Source: Clostridia bacterium (GTDB taxonomy: Bacteria; Bacillota; Clostridia; Christensenellales; Aristaeellaceae). From it: a stretch of DNA of 21,569 nucleotides. Under the pieces are notes generated by a model. It was not told the origin of the DNA and searched no databases. It saw only the letters and a list, made by a program, of their open reading frames with translations. A program made the translations under genes and the position numbers. Positions 1 through 7,821 of the stretch are shown in pieces. Positions within the stretch are counted from its first letter, which is position 1. Every line of letters begins with the position of its first letter. The stretch covers positions 1-21,569 of the forward strand of contig CAAEUQ010000129.1 of NCBI GenBank assembly GCA_900759005.1, given 5' to 3'.

Positions 1-94
1 CGAAGGTTTACTGGCGGTAAATCGAGGAATTTGCATGCCGCAGATGGCGGAAAAGACATCGCCGGACGCGCCGCCGAGTTGTGCGGTGTTGCCT
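1..94. other. Unassigned left edge
   Basis: This lies downstream of the terminator of the minus-strand operon. Short open stretches exist on both strands, but none has a start codon with a ribosome binding site, and the longest plus-strand one runs through the terminator hairpin and into the antisense of the YesL gene. I cannot assign a gene. It may be the edge of something lying to the left. Confidence 0.3.
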
Positions 95-128
95 TATATA
101 AAAAACCGCCCCGCGAATGCAGGGCGGG
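95..128 (-). terminator. Rho-independent terminator of the sugar ABC operon
   Basis: Read on the minus strand, CCGCCC (plus 122-127) pairs with GGGCGG (plus 106-111), with one extra T-G wobble pair and an 8-base loop. A GTTTTTTATAT tract follows. It sits 15 bases past the stop codon of the YesL gene, so it probably ends the whole five-gene transcript. Confidence 0.85.
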
Positions 129-142
129 CTTTATTCGCCTTT

Positions 143-823
143 CTATTCGTTCGTTCCCTCGCGCTCCGCCGCGCGCTTGATCTGATGATCGAAAATCGAA
201 TTCATTCGGATCGAAATCAGATACACCGCCATCGGAATCGCTACGAATATCAGCGCCGGAAAGAGATAGAACATCACGAACCAGATTGCCGCCAATATGA
301 TCAAAAACAGGATCGTGCTCGGGAGCTGGTTGAACGCCAGACCGATCGACGCAACGATCAGCTGTCCCGTCGTCTGCTTGAACAATGCCAGCAGCGCCGC
401 CGAATACAGCATCACGCTCAGATAAATCAGCTCAGCCACCACCAGCGCGACGTAATACCGCCCGCCGGACTGGAAATCCGCAAGCGTGCAGCTGCCGGAC
501 TGAATCAGCATATACCCGATAATACACACGTCCAATACGATAAACACGTACAAAAGCCACAGAAAAATGCCCTGTTTCAGGTTCTCCTTATAGGACTTCT
601 TGAACATTTTCCACATCGTGCTTTCTTCATTGCGCCGCTTTTTCAGGCACACGTAGAACAGCGCCGTCGTGGAACAGCCGATCGTAACGATCGGCAGGCT
701 GCCGATCAGCCAATACACCGTGAGAATAAAAAAATCACCCAGCGCGCCAAAGAAACGCCAGAACGGGCGTTCCATCATCGTTTTCGGCGTGCCGCCGGTT
801 TCCTTGAGCTTTCTTCTGAACAT
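143..823 (-). CDS. YesL family (DUF624) membrane protein
   Basis: A 226-residue membrane protein matching the YesL/DUF624 family in length and layout. A basic N-terminus is followed by a first hydrophobic segment around residues 28-58 containing the sequence GSLPIVTIGCSTTALFY, a family hallmark. A charged stretch at about 62-85 follows, then four further hydrophobic segments. YesL proteins usually sit next to carbohydrate ABC transporters; their biochemical role is not established. This is the last gene of the operon, 64 bases after the solute-binding protein and separated from it by a strong hairpin. The start is supported by an AGAGGAAAG sequence upstream. The family call is confident. A role helping transporter assembly or regulation is inference from context only. 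Confidence 0.85.
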   Translation of the reverse strand: MFRRKLKETGGTPKTMMERPFWRFFGALGDFFILTVYWLIGSLPIVTIGCSTTALFYVCLKKRRNEESTMWKMFKKSYKENLKQGIFLWLLYVFIVLDVCIIGYMLIQSGSCTLADFQSGGRYYVALVVAELIYLSVMLYSAALLALFKQTTGQLIVASIGLAFNQLPSTILFLIILAAIWFVMFYLFPALIFVAIPMAVYLISIRMNSIFDHQIKRAAEREGTNE

Positions 824-843
824 TCTGTCTTTCCTCTATGTGC

Positions 844-871
844 CGAAAGGCTCTGTTTCCAGAGCCTTTCG
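844..871 (-). promoter_or_regulatory. Intercistronic GAAA-tetraloop hairpin
   Basis: A perfect 12-bp stem, CGAAAGGCTCTG paired with CAGAGCCTTTCG. On the transcribed minus strand it is closed by a GAAA tetraloop. There is no T-run after it, so it does not look like a full terminator. It lies between the solute-binding protein stop and the YesL start. By analogy with intercistronic hairpins after other binding-protein genes, it may protect the upstream mRNA 3' end and lower YesL expression. Confidence 0.75.
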
Positions 872-887
872 TAGGGAGATGGGATAA

Positions 888-2168
888 TTACTTGTCATTC
901 GCCTCGAGAAGCTTCTCGTTGACGGCGGGCTCCATGATATCCCACTGCTCGGTAACGTCTTCGAGATCATAGAACACCGCGTCCATGAAGGTCATGATTT
1001 CGGTCGCGATGTCGCTCTCACCGGTGATGCGATGGTTGTTGTTGACGTTCTCCAGATACTTGTACGCGTTGGCGTAGTTCGCATTCTCAGCGATCTTCTT
1101 CTGGATCAGGTCGGTGGCCTCAACGGTCTTGGTGCAGGCCAGGTAGCCGGAGTTGTAATCGAAGTAGGCCAGACCATCGTTGGAGGTGTAGATCCACTTC
1201 ACGAACTCCCAGCACTCATCCTTGTGCGCAGAAGACTCGAGGATCGCAAGGGAGTTGCCGCCGGACGGAACGGAGTTGATGACCTTGCCCGGAACGCCGG
1301 AAACGACCATCTCGTAGCCGCCTTCAGCAGCGTTGTTCTCCTGGCTCTTCAGACCGCCGATGGAGTTGATGTAGAACGCGCACTTCTGAGCGGTCATCAT
1401 CTGGTTGATGATCGTGCCGCCGTCGGTCGCCGGGCCCGGGAAGAAGTACTTCTTCTCGATCATGCCCTTGAGGAACTCGAACGCTTCGATACCGCCTTCG
1501 CGGCAGGCGAGGGTCAGACCGTTCTCAGAGAACACTTCCTGGCCGGAGTAGTTCGGGATGATCATCCAGAAATACCAGGAGTCGCGGGGCTGCGCGAAGC
1601 CGTACTCGCAGTAGCCGCCGTCAACCAGCTTGGCGCAAGCTTCCTGCATCTCTTCCCAAGTGGTCGGGATTTCGACGCCAGCCTTGTCCAGCAGGGTCTT
1701 GTTGCAGTACAGAACCGGAGTAGAGCAGCCCATCGGCAGCGCCGCCAGATAGTCGGTGCCGTCAGACAGGGTCATGCGGTAGGACTCGATGAGGCCCGGA
1801 TAGAAATCATCGTAGGACATATCGGGATCCGCGTTCAGGAAGTCCAGCATATTCGCGACAACGCCTTCTTCGTCGCTCAGCATACGAACCTGGTCAGAAC
1901 CGGTCTGGATCAGGTCGGGGCCGGTGCCGGTGGAAACCGCCATGATCGCATTCGCGATGGAGGTGTAGTAGTCGCCCTGGAAGGTCGCGACAACTTCGAT
2001 CTTGTCCTGAGACTCGTTGAAGGTCTTTACCATGTAGTCGATGGAGTCAGCGTTTCCACCGGACATGGAATGCCAGAACTGGATGGTGACCTTTTCGCCG
2101 TCGGCGAAGGCCACGCCCAGGCACATCACAAGCGCCAAGGCAAGGATCAGAGATACGAGCTTTTTCAT
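888..2168 (-). CDS. Extracellular solute-binding protein, sugar ABC transporter (family 1)
   Basis: This 426-residue secreted protein captures a carbohydrate for the neighbouring permeases. An N-terminal signal peptide (MKKL, then a hydrophobic stretch to about residue 21) is followed by mature sequence opening VTIQFWHSMSGG, typical of family 1 sugar-binding proteins. Later family features include the region around TGTGPDLIQTG and a C-terminal helical part with ESSAHKDECWEFVKWI. I chose the start at 2168 because an AAGGAGGA site lies just upstream and the signal peptide begins exactly there; an in-frame upstream start at 2270 would overlap the preceding permease gene. Cys16 is preceded by Leu-Val-Met, a poor lipobox, and an Ala-Phe-Ala site follows, so lipid attachment is uncertain. 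It is fourth in the operon. The substrate is unknown. Confidence 0.93.
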   Translation of the reverse strand: MKKLVSLILALALVMCLGVAFADGEKVTIQFWHSMSGGNADSIDYMVKTFNESQDKIEVVATFQGDYYTSIANAIMAVSTGTGPDLIQTGSDQVRMLSDEEGVVANMLDFLNADPDMSYDDFYPGLIESYRMTLSDGTDYLAALPMGCSTPVLYCNKTLLDKAGVEIPTTWEEMQEACAKLVDGGYCEYGFAQPRDSWYFWMIIPNYSGQEVFSENGLTLACREGGIEAFEFLKGMIEKKYFFPGPATDGGTIINQMMTAQKCAFYINSIGGLKSQENNAAEGGYEMVVSGVPGKVINSVPSGGNSLAILESSAHKDECWEFVKWIYTSNDGLAYFDYNSGYLACTKTVEATDLIQKKIAENANYANAYKYLENVNNNHRITGESDIATEIMTFMDAVFYDLEDVTEQWDIMEPAVNEKLLEANDK

Positions 2169-2220
2169 TGTGAGTTCCTCCTTTTGATTTATAATGAAGC
2201 AATTTCTTGCCGCATTATGC

Positions 2221-3045
2221 TTACTTAATGCCCGAATAGGCAAACGAGTTGATAATATACTTCGAAGCAAAGATATACATCAGCAGAATCGGCAGCACCA
2301 GGAACATATTACCAGCCATGATCAGATTCCACTGATCGTTGCCTTCAGTATCCTTCAGGCGCGATACACCGATCGTGATCGGGCGAATGAAATCGCTGTT
2401 GGTCATGATCAGAGGCCAGAAGTAGTCGTTCCAGTGACCGACGAAGCTCAAAAGCGCAATCGCCGAAATGCCGGGCTTCGACATCGGCAGCATGATCCGC
2501 GCCAGCACCTGCGCCTCGTTCGCGTTGTCCAGGCGCGCCGCCTCGATCAGCTCGTCCGGAACCTGCATAAAGTACTGTCTGAGCAGGAAGATACCGAACG
2601 CGTTGGTCATGAACGGCAAAATCTGCGGAAGCAGCGTGTTCGTCCAGCCGAAACCCGCCATCATGTGATAGATCGGAATGAACGTTACCTGCGTCGGCAT
2701 CATGAACGCAATCAGAACAACGCCGAACAGCACGCCCTTGCCTTTGAAATCAAACTTCGCAAACGCGTAAGCCGCCGGAACCATCACCAGCGTCTGAAGC
2801 ACGACGATCGCGATGATGATGATCACCGAGTTCTTCAGGTACGTTCCGAACGGAGCGAGCCGCCATGCATTGGCGAAATTCTGAAGCGTCGGCTGCTTCG
2901 GGATGAGCGTCAGCTTCGTAATATCCATATCGGACTGCAGCGCCAGCGACATCATCCACAAAAACGGGAAGATAAAGATCGCGGATACAATGAGCTTGAG
3001 AAGGAAGCCCACTACGCCGCCGATTCCCTTTTTGGCTTTGTACAT
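2221..3045 (-). CDS. Carbohydrate ABC transporter permease, MalG/UgpE type
   Basis: A 274-residue inner-membrane permease with about six hydrophobic segments, the first near residues 15-35. The cytoplasmic coupling (EAA) loop is clear at about residues 168-192: EAARLDNANEAQVLARIMLP. This loop docks onto the ATPase subunit. Length and order match the MalG/UgpE half of family 1 sugar importers. It follows the MalF-type permease by 21 bases, with an AGGAAG site upstream of the ATG, and precedes the binding protein by 52 bases. A heterodimer with the neighbouring permease and a homodimer of the ATPase is the expected assembly. Substrate cannot be told from sequence. Confidence 0.93.
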   Translation of the reverse strand: MYKAKKGIGGVVGFLLKLIVSAIFIFPFLWMMSLALQSDMDITKLTLIPKQPTLQNFANAWRLAPFGTYLKNSVIIIIAIVVLQTLVMVPAAYAFAKFDFKGKGVLFGVVLIAFMMPTQVTFIPIYHMMAGFGWTNTLLPQILPFMTNAFGIFLLRQYFMQVPDELIEAARLDNANEAQVLARIMLPMSKPGISAIALLSFVGHWNDYFWPLIMTNSDFIRPITIGVSRLKDTEGNDQWNLIMAGNMFLVLPILLMYIFASKYIINSFAYSGIK

Positions 3046-3066
3046 AATCAGAGACTTCCTTTCGTA

Positions 3067-3951
3067 TTATTGATAGTGAACCTTGCGGCTCAGCAGGCAG
3101 AAATACACGAACGTAAGTACGCCTACACAGAACAGCAGAATCACGCTCGCCGCGCACGCGCGACCGACGTTGTTATCCCAGAACACCGTCTTGTAGATGT
3201 AGTAAACAATCGTGCTCGTCGCATTGTTCGGGCCGCCGTCGGTCAACAGGCGGATCGTATCGAACACCTTGAACGAACCGATCGTCATAACAATCAGCGT
3301 GAAGAACAGCTGCGGGGAAATCATCGGGATCGTGATCTTGCGCATCGTGCGGATGCTGCCGGAATTGTCCAGCGCCGCCGCCTCATAGATGCTCGGCGAA
3401 ATGCTCTGCAAAGCGCCGATGATGATCAGCGAATAATAGCCGATGCTCTTCCAGCTCGCGACGAAGATAACCGAGCCCATCGCCGTGTCCGACGACTGCA
3501 GCCACTGCATCTTCGGCAGTCCCAGCGCTTCCAGCGCCGCGTTGAACAGACCGAAGTTCGGGTTCATCATCTGCGCAAATACCATCGCAACGGAAACCAT
3601 CGAAATGATATGAGGCGTAAACGCCGCTGCCTGGGTGAACTTCGTCATCTTGTCCTGCTTTTTGGACAGCCACACCGCCAGAATGATCGCGACCACCATA
3701 ATGATCACAACCGTCCACAGCGTGTACACACCCGTGTTCGACAGGGTCTTGACGAAATTCTTGTTCGTCAGAAGGTACTGATAATTCTTGATTCCGACGA
3801 ATTTCGTCTTGTTCGGGTTCAGCTGGTTGACCTTGAACAGGCTCCAGTAGATAACCTTAATGACCGGGTAAACCGTAAACATGCCGATTCCGATAAACGC
3901 CGGAAGCAGCAGAATGTAAGGCTTCAGCTTATCGATGAGACGAGTTTTCAT
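3067..3951 (-). CDS. Carbohydrate ABC transporter permease, MalF/UgpA type
   Basis: A 294-residue permease beginning with a short basic N-terminus and a first membrane segment containing LLLPAFIGIGMFTVYPVI, typical of MalF/UgpA-type proteins without the large periplasmic insert of Escherichia coli MalF. The coupling loop lies at about residues 190-210: EAAALDNSGSIRTMRKITIP. About six membrane segments are visible. Its ATG directly abuts the TAA of the ATPase gene (TAA then ATG with no gap), so translation is probably coupled to that gene. It forms the membrane channel with the MalG-type permease downstream. Confidence 0.93.
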   Translation of the reverse strand: MKTRLIDKLKPYILLLPAFIGIGMFTVYPVIKVIYWSLFKVNQLNPNKTKFVGIKNYQYLLTNKNFVKTLSNTGVYTLWTVVIIMVVAIILAVWLSKKQDKMTKFTQAAAFTPHIISMVSVAMVFAQMMNPNFGLFNAALEALGLPKMQWLQSSDTAMGSVIFVASWKSIGYYSLIIIGALQSISPSIYEAAALDNSGSIRTMRKITIPMISPQLFFTLIVMTIGSFKVFDTIRLLTDGGPNNATSTIVYYIYKTVFWDNNVGRACAASVILLFCVGVLTFVYFCLLSRKVHYQ

Positions 3952-4998
3952 TTACAGCCTCCTCACCGCTTCGAGGAGAGACGCATAGTCCGCGTCGCCC
4001 TCGCGAACGCGCTGTTCGTCCGCGCCGAACAGATAGATATTCTCGAACCGGCTGCCGATGTACAGCTCCTGACCCATCGAGAAGCTCTCGTCGTCGGTGC
4101 TGACGATGTAAACATTGTCCTCGTTATCGCGCACGGAGTAGTTGACCACGCTGCCGAGCAGCTCCTTGGCGATGACCGTGCCGCGAACGACGAACGCGTT
4201 GTCGATCGGATTTGCGGAAATCAGGCCCTTTTCGGGACGGAAGCCGACCATCGCGCCCGACTCGTTGATCTTGCGAACGTTCATCGCAGGAGAACCGATG
4301 AAACGCGCGGTGAACAGATTGTCCGGATCGCGGTACATCACAGACGGACTCGCCATCTGCATGATCTTGCCGTTATTCATCAGAACGATCGTGTCCGCCA
4401 TCGACATTGCTTCAACCTGATCGTGGGTAACGTAAACGAAGGTGGTCTTCAGCTTATGATGCAGCTCGATCAGCTCAACGCGCATCTGAACGCGCAGCTT
4501 CGCGTCGAGGTTGGAAAGCGGCTCGTCCATCAGGAACACGCTGGGATTCTTTACGATCGCGCGCGCGAGCGCAACGCGCTGGCGCTGACCGCCGGACAGC
4601 GTGCTGGGCTTTCTGTCCAGATACTGCGTAAGACCGACCTTTTCGCACGCTTCGCTGATCAGCTTCGCGCGCTCCGCCTTCGGAACCTTGTTGTTCTTCA
4701 GACCGAACTCGATGTTGTCGCGCACCGTCATCGTCGGGTAAATCGCATAGTTCTGGAAGACCATCGCCACGCCGCGCTTGCCGGGCGCAATCTGCGTTAC
4801 GTCTTTTCCGTCGATCAGCACGCGGCCGGAGGTCTGCGGGCCGATGCCGGCAATCATGCGAAGCAGCGTGGTTTTGCCGCAGCCGGAAGGACCGACCAGC
4901 ACCGTAAAGGAGCCGTCTTCGATCTCAAGATCGAGATTCTCGATTACCGTGTTGCTGCCAAAGCTCTTGGTCACTTTTTCAAAAGTTATCGATGCCAT
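3952..4998 (-). CDS. Sugar ABC transporter ATP-binding protein, MsmX/UgpC type
   Basis: A 348-residue ATPase that energises the importer. Visible motifs are Walker A GPSGCGKTT (36-44), Q-loop Gln82 in VFQNYAIYP, signature LSGGQRQR (134-141), Walker B VFLMDEPLSNLD (154-165), and switch His192 in THDQVEA. The C-terminal 110 residues fit an OB/TOBE-like domain, slightly shorter than in longer family members. An AGGTGG-type site precedes the ATG. It is the first gene of the operon, behind a promoter about 200 bases upstream. In many Firmicutes a single MsmX ATPase serves several transporters and lies elsewhere; here it is part of the transporter operon. The family call is firm; the sugar is unknown. 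Confidence 0.95.
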   Translation of the reverse strand: MASITFEKVTKSFGSNTVIENLDLEIEDGSFTVLVGPSGCGKTTLLRMIAGIGPQTSGRVLIDGKDVTQIAPGKRGVAMVFQNYAIYPTMTVRDNIEFGLKNNKVPKAERAKLISEACEKVGLTQYLDRKPSTLSGGQRQRVALARAIVKNPSVFLMDEPLSNLDAKLRVQMRVELIELHHKLKTTFVYVTHDQVEAMSMADTIVLMNNGKIMQMASPSVMYRDPDNLFTARFIGSPAMNVRKINESGAMVGFRPEKGLISANPIDNAFVVRGTVIAKELLGSVVNYSVRDNEDNVYIVSTDDESFSMGQELYIGSRFENIYLFGADEQRVREGDADYASLLEAVRRL

Positions 4999-5202
4999 GG
5001 TTCCACCTCATTTTCGTCTTTTCCCACTCCGGCGCGTTTCCCGAATGGGCGCTTCAAAGGGCTGCGCGGCAAACTGCTTTTTTTCGTTTTGAATGAACCT
5101 CTTCGAAAAAAATTCAGCGCCCTGACAAAATTTGCGCGCCATATTCCCCTTGTTTTCGCCTGTTTGCTCTGATATAATGATCTATAATCTAGAACAAAAA
5201 AT
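4999..5202 (-). other. Long 5' leader of the sugar ABC operon
   Basis: About 190-200 untranslated bases lie between the predicted minus-strand start point and the ATPase ATG. On the transcribed strand there is a weak GCGC/GCGC stem followed by a T7 run at about 5114-5108, and further on an A7 stretch. I see no recognisable riboswitch fold, and the open frames here lack ribosome binding sites. It may contain a weak attenuator, but that is speculative. Confidence 0.4.
5150..5178 (+). promoter_or_regulatory. Candidate promoter for the DeoR-type regulator
   Basis: TTGTTT (5150-5155), a 17-base spacer and TATAAT (5173-5178). The -10 is perfect and the -35 matches three of six positions. A second TATAAT at 5183-5188 has no good -35. 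The inverted-repeat cluster downstream would lie in the transcript leader, where a repressor could block it. Confidence 0.5.
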
Positions 5203-5231
5203 ACTATATCACATTTTGAGCAAATAATCAA
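5203..5231 (-). promoter_or_regulatory. Candidate promoter of the sugar ABC operon
   Basis: On the minus strand TTGATT (plus 5226-5231), a 17-base spacer and TATAGT (plus 5203-5208). Its -35 box is itself half of an inverted repeat (AATCAAT at 5226-5232 with ATTGATT at 5245-5251), so a protein bound there would cover the -35. Confidence 0.65.
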
Positions 5232-5285
5232 TCTCCATCAGAAAATTGATTGAGGAACGCCTAAGCGTTCAAACTCAATCAGAAA
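5226..5285. promoter_or_regulatory. Inverted-repeat operator cluster between regulator and ABC operon
   Basis: TGATTGAG (5247-5254) plus GAACGC (5255-5260) is mirrored by GCGTTC (5265-5270) and CTCAATCA (5274-5281), with a 4-base centre and a 3-base interruption. A further AATCAAT/ATTGATT pair spans 5226-5251, and ATCAGAAA occurs as a direct repeat at 5237-5244 and 5278-5285. The position, over the ABC -35 and just before the regulator ATG, fits the operator of the adjacent DeoR-type protein. It could also fold as RNA in the regulator's leader. Confidence 0.6.
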
Positions 5286-5294
5286 TGAGCAAAC

Positions 5295-6035
5295 ATGAAA
5301 ACAACGCTTGAATTTGGCCGCCTTCAGGAGATCCTGAACATCCTCTCGGAGAACCGTTCGTGCACGGTTTCCAGCCTCGCGCAGCGCCTCTATGTCAGTG
5401 AAGCGACGATCCGCCGCGACCTGAACGCGCTGGAAAAACAGGGGCACGTCCGCCGCGTGTTCGGCGGCGTCGTCCTGATTCAGAACGACCAGAAGGACGT
5501 TCCATTTTATGGGCATACGACGCTGGACGAGGATAAAGAAGAAATTGCCCGCCGTGCCGCAGAGCTCATTCACAACGGCGACACGATTATGCTCGACGCG
5601 TCAAGCACCGCCTGCGCGCTGATTCGCCACCTCAAACGCTTCAAGGGCCTGACTGTGATCACGAATTCCGCACTCGTCGCCGGCGGACTTCAGGAGCTGG
5701 ACGCGCGCGTGTTCATCACAGGCGGCTTCATGCCCCACAATTCGCAGGGCTTCGTCGGCAATTATGCTGAATCCATGCTCGCAAATTTCAGCGCCGATAT
5801 TCTCTTCTTCACCTGCGCCGCGCTGGACATGAACGGCGAAATGTCGGATACTTCCAGCGACGAAATCTCGATCCGCCGCGTGATGATGCGCCGCGCGAAA
5901 AAGCGCGTCCTCCTGTGCGATAAACAGAAATTCGGTCTGAATCATTGCTTCACATTAGGCACGCTCGAGGACGTCGACGTCCTGATCAGCGACGCGGAAT
6001 ACACCGGCCGCTGGCACGAAAAGCAGCTTAAATAA
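5295..6035 (+). CDS. DeoR family transcriptional regulator
   Basis: A 246-residue regulator of typical DeoR length. The N-terminal winged helix-turn-helix spans about residues 8-60, with the recognition region VSEATIRRDLNALEKQGHV and the following RVFGG turn that is characteristic of the family. The C-terminal sensor domain (about 77-235) shows the sugar-phosphate-binding pattern: DTIMLDASSTA, VITNSALVA, a GG pair, a segment DEISIRRVMMRRAKKRVLLCD, and DKQKFG. It is divergent from the sugar ABC operon and most likely represses it until a phosphorylated sugar binds. No strong ribosome binding site precedes the ATG; the inverted repeat ends about 14 bases upstream of it. An out-of-frame ATG at 5285 is not used. 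The inducer is unknown. Confidence 0.93.
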   Translation: MKTTLEFGRLQEILNILSENRSCTVSSLAQRLYVSEATIRRDLNALEKQGHVRRVFGGVVLIQNDQKDVPFYGHTTLDEDKEEIARRAAELIHNGDTIMLDASSTACALIRHLKRFKGLTVITNSALVAGGLQELDARVFITGGFMPHNSQGFVGNYAESMLANFSADILFFTCAALDMNGEMSDTSSDEISIRRVMMRRAKKRVLLCDKQKFGLNHCFTLGTLEDVDVLISDAEYTGRWHEKQLK

Positions 6036-6038
6036 GTG

Positions 6039-6057
6039 CTCCGCCGGCGGAGTTTCT
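6039..6057 (+). terminator. Possible weak terminator after the DeoR gene
   Basis: A 14-base palindrome CTCCGCCGGCGGAG followed by TTTCT, three bases after the stop codon. The stem is short and the T-run poor, so it is only a possible terminator. Confidence 0.4.
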
Positions 6058-6159
6058 ACACATTAATATAGTTAAATATTCCATACCGAATCCCTGTTTG
6101 TTCGAATACCCACGAACCGATACCGAACGCGCAAAGTCCGCAAAGCGCCGCCAGCTTCA

Positions 6160-6196
6160 AAAGCGCGCCCCGCAGCCGTCAATGCTGCGGGGCGCT
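6160..6196 (-). terminator. Terminator of the hcp operon
   Basis: GCCCCGCAGC (6167-6176) pairs with GCTGCGGGGC (6184-6193) across a 7-base loop. On the minus strand the hairpin is followed by GCGCTTTT. It lies just after the stop of the hybrid cluster protein gene. Confidence 0.75.
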
Positions 6197-6206
6197 TGAT
6201 TCGGAT

Positions 6207-7802
6207 TTATTTCAGAAGCTGCTTCAAATCCTCTTCCGGAGTGGTTATGGGGGCGATGCCGAAGTTTTCTACAAGATAATTCAGCACATTCGTGGAAATA
6301 AACGCCGGCAGCGTCGGACCCAGACGAATATTCTTAATGCCCAGATACAAAAGCGTCAGCAGGATGCACACCGCCTTCTGCTCGTACCAGGAGAGCACCA
6401 TGGAAAGCGGTAAATCGTTTACGCCGCAGCCGAACGCTTCGGCAAGCGCGACCGCAATCTGGATGGCGCTGTAGGCGTCGTTGCACTGGCCCACGTCCAT
6501 CAGGCGGGGCAAGCCGCCGATCGTACCGAGGTCGAGATCGTTGAAGCGATATTTGCCGCAGGCGAGCGTCAGCACCACGGTATCCGCCGGGGTCTGTTTG
6601 ACAAATTCCGTGTAATAATTGCGCCCCGGACGCGCGCCGTCGCAGCCGGCGACCAGGAAGAAATGCCGGATTGCGCCCGATTTCACCGCGTCGACCACCT
6701 TATCCGCCACGCCGAGTACCGCGCCGCGCGCAAAGCCGGTCACGACCGTGCCTCCGCCGTTGATGCCGGTAAACGTCCTTTCCTTCGGATAGCCGCCCAG
6801 CTCGAGCGCCTTTTCGATCACCGGCGTAAAATCCTTATTCTCGCCGATATGAACCATTTCCGGATAGGATACCACTGCAGTGGTAAACACGCGATCGGCA
6901 TAGCTCGCCTTCGGCGGCATCAGACAGTTGGTGGTAAACAGCACCGGCGCGGGCATATCCGCGAACTCCTTCTGCTGGTTCTGCCACGCCGTGCCGAAAT
7001 TGCCCTTGAGATGGGCGTACTTTTTCAGTTCGGGATAGCCGTGGGCGGGCAGCATTTCGCCGTGGGTGTAGATATTGACGCCCTTTCCCTCCGTCTGCTC
7101 CAGCAGCAGCTTCAGATCATGAAGATCATGACCGGAAATCACGATAAAAGGCCCCTTTTCAACCGTCAACGGAACGGCGACGGGCGCGGGCGCGCCATAG
7201 CTTTCGGTGTTCGCCTTATCCAGAAGCGCCATGCACTTAAGGTTCTTCTCGCCAACCTCCATCACGATCGGCAGCAGCCCGTTCATATCCCAATCGTCGC
7301 CCACCGCGAGCAGCGCCTTTGCGAAAAAGCGATTGACCTCCTCGTCCGTATAGCCCAGCACCAGCGCGTGATGCGCATAAGCCGCCATGCCGCGCACGCC
7401 GAAAAGAATCAGGGATTTGAGACTGCGGATGTCCTCCTGCGCATTCCAGAGCTGCGCCATGTCGTAATCGTCGGTTCGCCCGCAGGACGCGGCGCACGCC
7501 GCGCAGTTGGGCACGAGCCTCGCTTTTTCCGCGTGCACGCGATCGATCATCTCGCGAACGGTCTTTTCATTGAAATTCACGTTGGTGACGGTGGTGAACA
7601 ATCCCTCGATCATCGTTCGCCACGTGCCCGCATTCACATCCGGCGCGTTGTCCGCCGCCCGTGCAAGACCGATCAGCGCGCCGGTCAACTCGTCCTGAAG
7701 CTGAGCAACGTCGTAAGTTTTGCCGCAAACGCCCATTTTTCCCGTGCAGCCCGTGCAACCCGCCGTCTGCTCGCACTGAAAACAAAACATCCGATTCTCC
7801 AT
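6207..7802 (-). CDS. hcp: Hydroxylamine reductase / hybrid cluster protein
   Basis: A 531-residue cytoplasmic iron-sulfur protein that in this family acts in nitric oxide or hydroxylamine detoxification. The N-terminal cubane motif is C7-x2-C10-x8-C19-x6-C26, the compact spacing of anaerobe-type Hcp. Ligands expected for the hybrid Fe-S-O cluster are all visible: His225 in SGHDLHDL, Glu249 in GEM, Cys293 in TTNCLMPP, Cys387 in VAGCDGARPGRNYY, Cys415 in LACGKYRFN, Cys440 in GQCNDAY, and Glu474/Lys476 in SWYEQKAV. I chose the start at 7802, seven bases after a GAGGA site; an in-frame start at 7829 would overlap the upstream gene and lacks a better site. It is the second gene of a two-gene operon, 19 bases after the ferredoxin-like partner. 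The identification is very secure. Confidence 0.97.
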   Translation of the reverse strand: MENRMFCFQCEQTAGCTGCTGKMGVCGKTYDVAQLQDELTGALIGLARAADNAPDVNAGTWRTMIEGLFTTVTNVNFNEKTVREMIDRVHAEKARLVPNCAACAASCGRTDDYDMAQLWNAQEDIRSLKSLILFGVRGMAAYAHHALVLGYTDEEVNRFFAKALLAVGDDWDMNGLLPIVMEVGEKNLKCMALLDKANTESYGAPAPVAVPLTVEKGPFIVISGHDLHDLKLLLEQTEGKGVNIYTHGEMLPAHGYPELKKYAHLKGNFGTAWQNQQKEFADMPAPVLFTTNCLMPPKASYADRVFTTAVVSYPEMVHIGENKDFTPVIEKALELGGYPKERTFTGINGGGTVVTGFARGAVLGVADKVVDAVKSGAIRHFFLVAGCDGARPGRNYYTEFVKQTPADTVVLTLACGKYRFNDLDLGTIGGLPRLMDVGQCNDAYSAIQIAVALAEAFGCGVNDLPLSMVLSWYEQKAVCILLTLLYLGIKNIRLGPTLPAFISTNVLNYLVENFGIAPITTPEEDLKQLLK

Positions 7803-7821
7803 TTGAAATCCTCGCTTTCCC

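Noticed and set aside
1..177. Plus-strand frame open from the left edge
   Set aside because: It reads through the operon terminator and ends antisense to the YesL gene; no supporting motif.
2194..5172. Very long open frame (about 990 codons) on the plus strand, opposite the ABC operon
   Set aside because: It is antisense to four well-supported genes, its protein is dominated by Arg, His and Gln with no domain, and it has no ribosome binding site. It is a by-product of codon bias in the real genes.
4986..5231. 81-codon minus-strand frame in the ABC leader
   Set aside because: It starts inside the predicted promoter, overlaps the ATPase start and has no ribosome binding site.
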